The position numbers were made by a program, and so were the translations under genes. A stretch of 64,000 bases of DNA from Balneolaceae bacterium. GTDB taxonomy: Bacteria; Bacteroidota; Rhodothermia; Balneolales; Balneolaceae. Shown piece by piece: positions 44,879-53,589 of the stretch. The notes under the pieces were generated by a model that was not told the origin of the DNA, searched no databases, and worked only from the letters and a program-made list of their open reading frames with translations. The stretch lies in NCBI GenBank assembly GCA_017643365.1, contig JAEPNO010000006.1, forward strand, positions 62,001 through 126,000, in the 5' to 3' direction. Within the stretch, counting starts at the first letter, position 1. Each line of letters starts with the position of its first letter.

Positions 44879-46525
44879 ATGAAAAGAAATCTAACGTCAA
44901 TTAAATATCTCTTAGCAGTTACACTTTTGGCTGTTTTTTCATGTGATGATATCCATGACGCGTACTTAGGGGCGGAATCCATCAACCAAGAACAAATGAT
45001 GGACCACATTGAAGAGTTGTCATCCGATGCCTACATGGGGCGTGGCACCGGAACCGAAGGCGAGCAAATGTCGGTAGATTATTTGGTAGGCCAGTTGAAA
45101 GCAATGGGCGTGAGTTCTGGAACAGAGGACGGAAGCTACGTGCAACCCTTTCCTTTGGTTGGTCAGCAAACTAGTAATCATTCAATGAGCATTGGCAATT
45201 TGGACGCGACTTATTTTGAAGATTTTGTAGCATGGCCGGCCGGTGAACAAACCGAGCTAGACATCAGCAATGCTGAATTGGTGTATGTGGGATATGGAAT
45301 TCAAGCTCCTGAAGAAGAGTGGGATGATTTTAAGGATTTGGATGTGCGCGGAAAAGTCCTCATGATTAAAAACAACGATCCCGGTTATGATGAGAATCTT
45401 TTCGGCGGATCAGCCAGATTGTACTATGGCCGATGGTCGTACAAGTTCGAGAAAGCGAAGGAAATGGGAGCGTTGGGAGCCATCATCATTCATACCGATG
45501 AAACCGCCGGTTATGGTTGGAATGTGGTTTCGAATAGTTGGAGTCGGGAGCGGTTTAACGTGAAAAGTAATGATGGCGATTCAGAAACTGCGTTGAGCGC
45601 CTGGATTACCTACGACTTTGCCAAACAGGTATTTGATGCTGCAGATTTAGATGTGGATGCGTTGTTAGAGGCGGCTGATGACCCAAACTTTGAACCCGTA
45701 TCTTTAGGTGATGTTCGTTTGGATGCTGAACTAGATGCTTCTTATCGAACAATAAACGCTAAGAATGTTGTTGGGATGATTGAAGGTTCTGACCCTGAAT
45801 TAAAAGACGAGTATCTGATTCTAACCGCCCACTTCGATCATCTTGGAGTAACCAATCCGATCGATGGCGATGACATCAACAACGGAGCCGAAGATAACGC
45901 AGCGGGAGTTAGTGCTTTGCTGGAAATGATGCAGGCGTTCAAATCACAACAAAGTGAAATTAAGCGTAGTGTAATTGGTTTGATTGTTTCTGCCGAAGAA
46001 GTTGGGTTGCTTGGGTCAAAGTATTGGGCTGAAAATCCAACCGTAAATCCGGCGCAGATTTCAGCAAACATCAATCTCGACGGCATGAATGTATACGGCT
46101 ACACCAACGATGTTGTGATAATTGGCTATGGTCGAAATACCATCACCCAGTTGGTGGAAAAGCACGCCGAACAAGACGGCAGAGTCGTAATTGCTGATCC
46201 AAATCCTGAACTGGGACTTTTTTATCGATCCGATCATTTTAATATGGCAAAAGTTGGAATCCCAGCGATTTTCCCCATTCCCGGCAGCGACTTTGTTGGA
46301 AAAGATGAGGCATTTTCAGCTTTGATTGATAGCGTATCATCAGCGAATTACCACACAGTAAACGACGAAATTAACAAGTATTGGGATTTATCCGGTGCCG
46401 TTAAAGACACCCGACTATTCTATAAAGTAGGCGTAGATATTTTAAATGCACCTGAGTTACAACGATGGTATTCGGGCGATGAATTTGAAGCAACCAGACT
46501 AGAATCATTAAACACAGAACTATGA
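44879..46525 (+). CDS. M28-family metallopeptidase lipoprotein with PA domain
   Basis: 548 residues with a lipoprotein signal (IKYLLAVTLLAVFSC). A PA-type insert spans about 130-260 (LVYVGYGIQAPEEEWDD, GKVLMIKNNDPG). The peptidase domain has AHFDHLG, NGAEDNAAGVSALLEMM, the catalytic Glu in SAEEVGLLGSKYW, INLDGM and YRSDHFNMAK, so all zinc ligands of the M28 family are present. It is probably an exported aminopeptidase. The DUF2911 gene follows with an ATGA overlap, a pairing that suggests joint expression. Confidence 0.94.
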   Translation: MKRNLTSIKYLLAVTLLAVFSCDDIHDAYLGAESINQEQMMDHIEELSSDAYMGRGTGTEGEQMSVDYLVGQLKAMGVSSGTEDGSYVQPFPLVGQQTSNHSMSIGNLDATYFEDFVAWPAGEQTELDISNAELVYVGYGIQAPEEEWDDFKDLDVRGKVLMIKNNDPGYDENLFGGSARLYYGRWSYKFEKAKEMGALGAIIIHTDETAGYGWNVVSNSWSRERFNVKSNDGDSETALSAWITYDFAKQVFDAADLDVDALLEAADDPNFEPVSLGDVRLDAELDASYRTINAKNVVGMIEGSDPELKDEYLILTAHFDHLGVTNPIDGDDINNGAEDNAAGVSALLEMMQAFKSQQSEIKRSVIGLIVSAEEVGLLGSKYWAENPTVNPAQISANINLDGMNVYGYTNDVVIIGYGRNTITQLVEKHAEQDGRVVIADPNPELGLFYRSDHFNMAKVGIPAIFPIPGSDFVGKDEAFSALIDSVSSANYHTVNDEINKYWDLSGAVKDTRLFYKVGVDILNAPELQRWYSGDEFEATRLESLNTEL

Positions 46526-47664
46526 AACCCCTTTTATTTTCAATAATACTTTTAATGGCAGCTTGTGGCGCTAAAGAACCGGCCAATGTTGGGTTTATAA
46601 CCCGATTGGGCGCTGATACCGTGGCCGTTGAAACTTTCGAGTTAACGGCTGATGGCATCATTGCAGATGTGGTGGTGCGATCGCCACGTACCGTGCTTAC
46701 AACTTCTGAAGTTACGTTGGGCGAAGATGGTGGGATACAAGAGATGACTATGTATCGATATCCATCAGACCTTGGTTACGATGGCGAGCGCGAGCTTTAT
46801 CGCACCATTACGCGACAAGGTGATAGCTTAGAAATAACCACAAATGTTGGTGATGAGACATCAACAGCCATGATTGCTTACGAAAACGGCGTAGTTCCAT
46901 TTTTAGAGTACACCCATTGGCCGTTCGAGATTGCGTTGCGTTCAAATGAAATGGAAAACGGTGACATGTTTGACCTTCCGATGTTGGGTGGACGTAGAAC
47001 CATGGGTTTTAAACTTTTCGTAAACGAGGATGGAAATACGGTAATTCGACATCCATCCAGAGGAGAAATGGTGGTAGAGCGCACCATGGATAATGGTATT
47101 TCGAAGTTGGATGCATCTGCAACAACACAAAAGCTGATGGTGGAACGCACTAATAATATTCCGATTAAACAAATTGCCATGCAGTTTAAGCGAGCAGAAG
47201 CAAATGGTAAGGTTTTTGGTGCTTTGTCGGGTGCGGTTACTCAAGAATTCGATGTTAATGGTACAAATTTCAGATTGGAGTATGGCTCACCTTTGGCTCG
47301 TGGGCGTGAACTATTTGGTGGCATTGTATCCTACGGTGAGCGATGGAGAACCGGCGCAAATCGTGCAACTCATTTCAGAACTTCTTCTAATATCCGCTTA
47401 GGCTATGTGGATGTTCCGGCCGGCGAGTATACCTTTTTTACGATTCCAGAAGTTGATGGTGGAACCTTAATTATTAACAAGCAAACCGGGCAAAACGGCA
47501 GGACGTATAACGAAGAACTTGATTTAGGGCGAACAGCAATGATGAGAGAAAATAATGCTGAATACGTTGAATCGTTCACAATAATCGTTTCTGAAGATGG
47601 TGATGACGCAGCGTTAAATCTACTTTGGGGAAACACTCGATATACCATCCCAATAGAGTTATAA
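46522..47664 (+). CDS. DUF2911-domain lipoprotein
   Basis: A 380-residue lipoprotein (signal LFSIILLMAACG). The C-terminal 165 residues are DUF2911: YGSPLARGRELFGGIV, ERWRTGANRATHFRTS, VDVPAGEYTFFTIPE and the closing LLWGNTRYTIPIEL. The N-terminal 200 residues form a strand-rich domain without a recognised name. The function of DUF2911 is unknown; it is common in Bacteroidota and relatives and predicted to be periplasmic. It is translationally coupled to the M28 peptidase. Confidence 0.9.
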   Translation: MKPLLFSIILLMAACGAKEPANVGFITRLGADTVAVETFELTADGIIADVVVRSPRTVLTTSEVTLGEDGGIQEMTMYRYPSDLGYDGERELYRTITRQGDSLEITTNVGDETSTAMIAYENGVVPFLEYTHWPFEIALRSNEMENGDMFDLPMLGGRRTMGFKLFVNEDGNTVIRHPSRGEMVVERTMDNGISKLDASATTQKLMVERTNNIPIKQIAMQFKRAEANGKVFGALSGAVTQEFDVNGTNFRLEYGSPLARGRELFGGIVSYGERWRTGANRATHFRTSSNIRLGYVDVPAGEYTFFTIPEVDGGTLIINKQTGQNGRTYNEELDLGRTAMMRENNAEYVESFTIIVSEDGDDAALNLLWGNTRYTIPIEL

Positions 47665-47714
47665 ACAATTTTCGTAATTAAGTTCAGTGATGTTTATTCC
47701 GATAAAAAGGGTGA

Positions 47715-49229
47715 ATGAGTATCACTGAAATGAATAACCACGCGCTTTTATTTAAACGGTTAATGGAAAACACACCCGGTAGTGTGTTTTTTAAGGATTT
47801 GAACGGCCGTTTTATAGCAATTAATAAGACTTGTGCTACAAAGTTTGGGCTTGATAGTCCTGAAGAAGCTATTGGTAAAACCGATTTCGATTTTTTTGCC
47901 ATCGAACATGCGCAAATTGCAATGGAAGATGAGCAGAAAGTAATTGCTACACAGCAACCCATAGTAAACAAAGAAGAGCGGGAAGTTTTTAATAATACAG
48001 ACCGGACTGTTAAATGGGCGTCCACCAGCAAATATCCTTTGTTAGATGACGATGGGACTATAATTGGTGTTTACGGCATCACTCAGGATATCACAGAAAA
48101 GAAGCTGCAATTTGAAGAGGTTGAGCGCCTCAGAAGGCAAGTAGAATCGATTTTAAACTCTGTTCCGAATTTAATTTTTATTAAAGATGAATTTGGTAAG
48201 TATGTATTGGCAAACGAAGCCGCGAAAAATTATTTCGATCCAGAAAATGGCGACATAATTGGTAAAACAGATGTTGATTTAGGCGTGCCGAAAGATCGAG
48301 CGGAAAAGTATTTAGAAACCGAGGCTGAAGTAATAGCCAGCCAGAAACAAGCCTTTTATCCCGAAGAAAAAACAATTCGTAGAGACGGTGTAGAACGCTG
48401 GCACCAAACTACAAAACTACCGTTTACCTTAGCGAATGGTCGCCCCGCTGTACTTTCGGTTACAACCGATGTAAGCAAGCGAATTCAATATGAAGTTGAC
48501 TTAATTGAGTCGCTAAATGTGATTAGCAAGCAAAATGAACGACTTTCGAATTACGCGCATATAGTTTCACATAATCTGAGGAACCACGCGGGTGGGATTT
48601 CCATGCTGGTGAGCTTGATTCAGATTGCAGAAACTGAAGAAGAGAAAAACGAATCTATAGAAATGTTGGAATGTGCATCGGAACGACTAAACGAGACCAT
48701 CGCCGACTTGAATGAAATTATTGATAACCAAAGTAAGGTAGAAACAGATCTCAAAATTCTAGATTTCCAGCAAGTATTGAATGGCGTAAAAGAGGTTCTT
48801 GCCACTGAGATAAAATCAAAAAATGTGAGTTTGAAAGAGGATATAGAGGCCGGGCTATTTATTAAATACAGTCCAGCTTATTTGGATAGTATTCTACTTA
48901 ACCTCTGTTCAAATGCTATAAAATATCACCATCCCGATCGTACACCGGAAATTTTCATAAAAGCATGGCGCGAAAACGACAAGGTGAAATTACAGATTTC
49001 GGATAATGGGCAAGGTATAGACCTGAACAAACATGGCAAGAATATCTTCGGCATGTACAAAACCTTTCACGACAACCATAATGCCAAAGGTATTGGGCTG
49101 TACATCACCAAAAATCAGGTCGAATCACTGGGTGGCACCATCAAAGTGGAAAGCGAACCTCACAAAGGTAGTACATTTACCGTAGATTTTGGGAAACAAC
49201 ACCGAGATACGATGTTGGTGTCTTCTTAA
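47715..49229 (+). CDS. PAS-PAS sensor histidine kinase (cytoplasmic)
   Basis: 504 residues without membrane helices. Two PAS domains (about 12-135 and 140-265) carry a repeated FFKDLNGRFIAINKT / FIKDEFGKYVLANEA pattern typical of PAS_4. A dimerisation helix follows with phosphoacceptor His in YAHIVSHNLRNHAGG, then HATPase boxes N (LNLCSNAIKYHH), G1 (ISDNGQGID) and G2 (GIGLYITKNQVESLGG). There is no receiver or output domain. It overlaps the next kinase gene tail to tail by four bases, so the two messages are antisense at their ends. Confidence 0.92.
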   Translation: MSITEMNNHALLFKRLMENTPGSVFFKDLNGRFIAINKTCATKFGLDSPEEAIGKTDFDFFAIEHAQIAMEDEQKVIATQQPIVNKEEREVFNNTDRTVKWASTSKYPLLDDDGTIIGVYGITQDITEKKLQFEEVERLRRQVESILNSVPNLIFIKDEFGKYVLANEAAKNYFDPENGDIIGKTDVDLGVPKDRAEKYLETEAEVIASQKQAFYPEEKTIRRDGVERWHQTTKLPFTLANGRPAVLSVTTDVSKRIQYEVDLIESLNVISKQNERLSNYAHIVSHNLRNHAGGISMLVSLIQIAETEEEKNESIEMLECASERLNETIADLNEIIDNQSKVETDLKILDFQQVLNGVKEVLATEIKSKNVSLKEDIEAGLFIKYSPAYLDSILLNLCSNAIKYHHPDRTPEIFIKAWRENDKVKLQISDNGQGIDLNKHGKNIFGMYKTFHDNHNAKGIGLYITKNQVESLGGTIKVESEPHKGSTFTVDFGKQHRDTMLVSS

Positions 49230-50887
49230 GATTGATTATGTGGAAAGCGAAGAATAAAGCGAGTTCCACCCTCCGGAATAGCATCAAACAAATACGTTCC
49301 GTCTAATTGTTGGCTCAGAATCTTAATTAATGTAATTCCCAGTGAATCGGCTTCTTCCAAGTTAATATCCTCCGGAATTCCGATACCATTGTCTTCAACT
49401 TTTATCTGAATGAATGAAGGATTTCGATCGATAAATACATTTATCGAGCCGTTTTCTGCATTATCAAAGCCGTGTTTTATAGCGTTAACAACCGCCTCGT
49501 TAATGATTAACGAACACGGAACCGCTTGTTCAATATCCAGAAAAACATCCTGCGAATGTACGTTTATAGAAAGGCGATCGGACTGAGTGAAGGAGTTTAT
49601 TAAGCTGGATATAAGTTCCTCTACATAACTACCAACGTTAATTTCATCCAGCGTTTCAACCTGATAAAGTTTTTGATGGACGAGTGCAATTGATAGAATT
49701 CTGTTTTGCGAATCTTTAAGAACATCAATGGTGTTTGGATCATCTACTTTCTTCATCTGCAGCTCTAACAATCCGGAAACAATAGCCAGATTATTCTTTA
49801 CCCGATGATGAATTTCTTTCAAGAGCGTTTCTTTTTCCTTTAACGATTTTTCGATGATCTCTTTTTGCTTTTTCATGTCGGTGATATCGAAAATCACAGA
49901 CTGAATGGCTTGCTTACCTTTATAAACAATTGGACGGGAGTGAGCAACAACGTGACGTAAATCGCCCCGCTTTGTATAAATACGGCCAACTGCTGGCTCT
50001 AATGTTTCATTTGATTCTAGTTTGACTTGCCTGTCTTTGATGTATTCTACGTCTTCATCTGGAATAAACTCATACACCGAACGCCCGATTAATTCATCCA
50101 CAGAATCGTACCCAAAAAATGCAGGGGCTGAAGAATTTGTAAAAGCAATGTTACCGTCGATGTATACCGATACCGGAAATGGACTTTGCTCCACCAATTC
50201 CCTCCATCGAGCTTCCGATTCGTGTTCTTCGGTTATATCCTCGAAAATGCCATACACACCGGTAATTAAGCCTGCCTCGGTACGTGGAAATTTATTAACT
50301 CGAATAGTTTTTTGAGTTTCATCGGCAAGAAATACTCGAAGTTCATATTGGCTAGCTTCACCTTCAAGTGCTTGGTCAAATTGTTTCTGGGCAAGTTGCT
50401 GATCATCAGGATGTATAAAATCTTTAAAGCCGAGTTGTAGTAATTTTGGTTCAGAAAGACCGGTAAACTCAATTAGTTTATCATTCACATGAATGAATTT
50501 TCCGTTTGTATCGAAACAATAAAAGGGAAGGGGATTATGCTTAAAAAGAGAGCTCGAAATTTCGGGTGGTGTATTGCTAATCAAGGTATGAGCGCTAACT
50601 AACACACATTCAAAAATTGCTTGCGAGTTTTCGTCTTGAATGCAATGCACATATAAACGAGCGGGTGGCTGTTGATCGATCGCCACCAACGAGCCATGCA
50701 CAACAGCGGGATTAGCAGAACGCTGTTCAATTACTTGTTGGAATTCATGGTCGTTATCCGGCTCAAAAAATTGATAGAGATTGAGCGTGGTATTCTCATC
50801 AAAGCCTGGGACAATTGCGTGTAGCTCGCTTGCCTTCTCTTGAATATCTAACTGTTGATCGATGTTAAAAACTATCGAATACGACAT
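49226..50887 (-). CDS. PAS-PAS sensor histidine kinase (HisKA_2)
   Basis: 553 residues and no membrane helices. After a divergent N-terminal sensor-like region, PAS domains lie at about 115-225 (NPLPFYCFDTNGKFIHVND) and 230-345 (PFPVSVYIDGNIAFTNSS). HisKA_2 is LLKEIHHRVKNNLAIVSGLL, nearly the same as in the CHASE kinases at 35112 and 37508. HATPase boxes are INEAVVNAIKHGF, VEDNGIGIPEDI and LGITLIKIL. These three kinases form a local paralogue group and might converge on the lone receiver at 41129. A cytosolic signal is likely. Confidence 0.92.
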   Translation of the reverse strand: MSYSIVFNIDQQLDIQEKASELHAIVPGFDENTTLNLYQFFEPDNDHEFQQVIEQRSANPAVVHGSLVAIDQQPPARLYVHCIQDENSQAIFECVLVSAHTLISNTPPEISSSLFKHNPLPFYCFDTNGKFIHVNDKLIEFTGLSEPKLLQLGFKDFIHPDDQQLAQKQFDQALEGEASQYELRVFLADETQKTIRVNKFPRTEAGLITGVYGIFEDITEEHESEARWRELVEQSPFPVSVYIDGNIAFTNSSAPAFFGYDSVDELIGRSVYEFIPDEDVEYIKDRQVKLESNETLEPAVGRIYTKRGDLRHVVAHSRPIVYKGKQAIQSVIFDITDMKKQKEIIEKSLKEKETLLKEIHHRVKNNLAIVSGLLELQMKKVDDPNTIDVLKDSQNRILSIALVHQKLYQVETLDEINVGSYVEELISSLINSFTQSDRLSINVHSQDVFLDIEQAVPCSLIINEAVVNAIKHGFDNAENGSINVFIDRNPSFIQIKVEDNGIGIPEDINLEEADSLGITLIKILSQQLDGTYLFDAIPEGGTRFILRFPHNQS

Positions 50888-51009
50888 GAAACCCAGTATT
50901 TAACCATTAACTAGCGGTTTCAATATACTTAACATAGCCTTGAAAGTATAGGTTGATAAAAACTAACTTATTTCGTGATCAACATTCGGGCAATTTGTAC
51001 TTTCACTCT

Positions 51010-51849
51010 ATGAATCTGGACTTATTCGAACCCATCGCTTTAACTCAAAAGGAACGTGTAAATGCGGCGCTGCCCGAGCATATGCCACATACGCCGGGAG
51101 TGTATACCATGTACGATGCCAAAGATCAGGTTCTGTACGTGGGCAAGGCGAAAGATTTACAAAAACGGCTTACATCGTATCGGTATTCGAAATCGAAAAA
51201 GGTGATTCGCATGATCGCACATCTTCATCGAATCGGAATTGAAGAATGCAAAAACGAAACCGATGCCATCCTTCTAGAAAATTTACTTATTCGATCGCTT
51301 CGTCCTCCGTTTAATGAAGCCAATAAGAAGCCCGAAACTTATTACTACATTTCTACCACACGGCAAGGCAATAAGCGTGAGTTTCGTTTGTCGATGCGAC
51401 CTTTGAATGATTATCCAAAAACGTATGGCTGTTTTAAAGGTCATTTACGTGTGCGAAAGGGACTGGGAGCCTTGCTAAAATTACTATTCGTAACCGACGA
51501 GCACATCGATAGCGCCTGCTTCTTACCCACACAATTATTGAAGCGAATAACCCCGATGCGATATGCTATTCCGCTTGACGACCAACGCGGCGTGCAGGTG
51601 CATCAATTACTAAAAGGAACGAGCGCACATTTGCTTGAGGAGTTTGAGCAGTTGGTGGATGAAAACCCGTTCCGCGACCGTTTTACCAACAAGTACTTTG
51701 CCAGCGAAGTAGAGCACCTTCGCTTGTTTTACGAACTTGGCCCGGCTCGCAATCAATTAATGAAACGCGAGTTGAATTTGGAATCAGAAATCATCCCCCA
51801 AGACCAACTCGACGACCTACAAGTGCTTTTGGCCGAGCGTATAAACTAA
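51010..51849 (+). CDS. GIY-YIG nuclease, UvrC N-terminal/Cho-like
   Basis: 279 residues from the ATG at 51010; the frame is open further upstream to a TTG, but without family similarity. The N-terminal 90 residues carry the GIY-YIG signature in the UvrC style: TPGVYTMYDAKDQVLYVGKA, KDLQKRLTSY, EECKNETDAILLENLLIRSL, PPFNE. The C-terminal 180 residues show no UvrB-binding or second nuclease domain that I can recognise. A role in DNA repair, as for Cho, is plausible but unproven. Confidence 0.85.
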   Translation: MNLDLFEPIALTQKERVNAALPEHMPHTPGVYTMYDAKDQVLYVGKAKDLQKRLTSYRYSKSKKVIRMIAHLHRIGIEECKNETDAILLENLLIRSLRPPFNEANKKPETYYYISTTRQGNKREFRLSMRPLNDYPKTYGCFKGHLRVRKGLGALLKLLFVTDEHIDSACFLPTQLLKRITPMRYAIPLDDQRGVQVHQLLKGTSAHLLEEFEQLVDENPFRDRFTNKYFASEVEHLRLFYELGPARNQLMKRELNLESEIIPQDQLDDLQVLLAERIN

Positions 51850-51858
51850 TTCTAAGAT

Positions 51859-52308
51859 TTACCAAAATAACCCAAGGCCAAGACGGAAATTCAGCCCGAA
51901 TACCATCAAACCTAAAGCTAGTAAGCTAAGTATACCAAAGTAGTTTGCAGCCGAAGAAAGTGTACCTGATTCCGGAGTCGACATTCCTTTCTTTTTACCG
52001 ATGATCATCCAAGCGAAAAGAGCAACCCAAAGTACAAGTTTCACCACAACGGTGAGGGACAGATGGGTTTCGAAAGCAAACCACTCACTCATAGGCAGGT
52101 AAATCATAGCCAAGCGAAATCCGATCAACAACTGAAGAGTAAGCACGATATGTGAGCCCCGATCGAAGGCCTTGATGTAATTGAATGCAAAGCTTGGATT
52201 GTCGGTGCGCTTAGCAAAAGGAATTACGATAAATGAGGCCATCCAGATCCCACCTATAATTATGATGGCAAAGAAAACGTGTAGTAAAACCAGAAATTGA
52301 TATTCCAT
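51859..52308 (-). CDS. CopD-like four-helix membrane protein
   Basis: 149 residues with four membrane helices: about 4-28 (FLVLLHVFFAIIIIGGIWMA), 50-70, 83-105 (LTVVVKLVLWVALFAWMII) and 122-145. The early His in LLHVFFA, the charged YIKAFDRGSHIVL and the GIWMASFIV pattern fit the CopD/DUF2269-like group of small membrane proteins. A copper or haem role is only a family-level suggestion. It is convergent with the GIY-YIG gene. Confidence 0.65.
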   Translation of the reverse strand: MEYQFLVLLHVFFAIIIIGGIWMASFIVIPFAKRTDNPSFAFNYIKAFDRGSHIVLTLQLLIGFRLAMIYLPMSEWFAFETHLSLTVVVKLVLWVALFAWMIIGKKKGMSTPESGTLSSAANYFGILSLLALGLMVFGLNFRLGLGLFW

Positions 52309-52375
52309 AAGAAATTGAGATAAGTTGGTTTAAAATAGCCGTATTTTTGGGGAGTTTCTACGGGATTTATTTGGA

Positions 52376-53542
52376 ATGACACTTTCGAAAACGACTCAGA
52401 CTCATCAAGATAATAGAAAATCACTGCGATTTGAATTCATAGCCATTTGCGCAGTGTTTTTTGTATTAGGTTTTAATTTTTCTACATGGGCAAGTCGTAT
52501 CCCGGCAATCCGCGACTCTGCGCTTCTCATTCCGGCAACTTTAGGTTATGCCTTGCTCGCAAGAGGTATTGGTTCGGTAATAATGATGCCGGTTACTGCT
52601 TGGTTGGTGAACGTTTTAGGAGCACGAAAAACAGCGCTCATTTTTGGGTGGGTAGTGGGGCTTTCACTTTTGCCCATTGCCTTTTCACCGAGCTGGGTAG
52701 CATTAGCGGCATCTATGGTCATTATGGGGGCATCAGGTGGTGGTTTTAATCTGGCCATTAATGCATTAGGTGCGAGCTACGAAAAACGATCAGGTATGCC
52801 TCGAATGTCAACTATCCACTCCTGGTTTGGCGTTGGCAATTTATCTGGTGCTGTACTTGGAACATTGGCAGCAGGAATATTGATCTCTGCTAAAATCCAC
52901 ATGATAGTAATTACATTTGTGATGATTTTAGTAGTAATCATTGCTTTTCGATTTATCCCAAAAGAGGTCAAGGCAGCCATTCGAAAACCCGGCTTAGAGT
53001 GGCCGGATCGACCGGTACTGTGGTTGGGTGCCATTATTTTTATGGCAGCATGCACAGAGGCTTCCATCATGAATTGGGTGGCCTTATTTTATTCTGATTA
53101 CTTAAACACCGGTGAAGGATTGGCAGCCATCGGGTACACAACATATGCGGTTGCATTGTTGATGATGCGTTTTACCGGCGATCGGTTACGAGCAAAGTTT
53201 GGTTCTCGAAATATTATAACCCCAGGACTGTTGATTGCTGTTGCAGGAATTTTGTTAGCTATTTTTGCCCAACAACTATGGATTTCGAGTGTGGGCATTT
53301 TTGCTATGGGTGCAGGTGTGGCTTTAACTTTCCCATTCATTTTTAGCATTACGGGTAAGATCAGTCCCAATGCACTTGCAACCGTGATGATAATGGGCGG
53401 GGTTGGTGAGTTAATATCGCAACCGATTATGGGCGTGATCGTTCAGCATCATCAACTGGATGGCGGTTTTTATACCATCGCCGGAATTGTATTGCTAACC
53501 TCGCTTATGGCGTGGAATTCGAGATTGCTGAAAGAGAATTAA
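52376..53542 (+). CDS. MFS transporter, YbjJ-like
   Basis: A 388-residue transporter with about twelve hydrophobic helices. The first helix is followed by STWASRIPAIRDSALLIPAT, the hallmark of the YbjJ/fucose-permease-like MFS branch. The conserved loop GARKTAL and the motif GGGFNLAINALGASYEKRSG in the fifth-helix region also fit. Substrates of this branch are mostly unknown; sugars or small organic acids are candidates. No regulator gene adjoins it. Confidence 0.9.
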   Translation: MTLSKTTQTHQDNRKSLRFEFIAICAVFFVLGFNFSTWASRIPAIRDSALLIPATLGYALLARGIGSVIMMPVTAWLVNVLGARKTALIFGWVVGLSLLPIAFSPSWVALAASMVIMGASGGGFNLAINALGASYEKRSGMPRMSTIHSWFGVGNLSGAVLGTLAAGILISAKIHMIVITFVMILVVIIAFRFIPKEVKAAIRKPGLEWPDRPVLWLGAIIFMAACTEASIMNWVALFYSDYLNTGEGLAAIGYTTYAVALLMMRFTGDRLRAKFGSRNIITPGLLIAVAGILLAIFAQQLWISSVGIFAMGAGVALTFPFIFSITGKISPNALATVMIMGGVGELISQPIMGVIVQHHQLDGGFYTIAGIVLLTSLMAWNSRLLKEN

Positions 53543-53589
53543 AAAATGGTAGGTGGATTTCATGAAATCCACCTACATGGTTCGAACAG

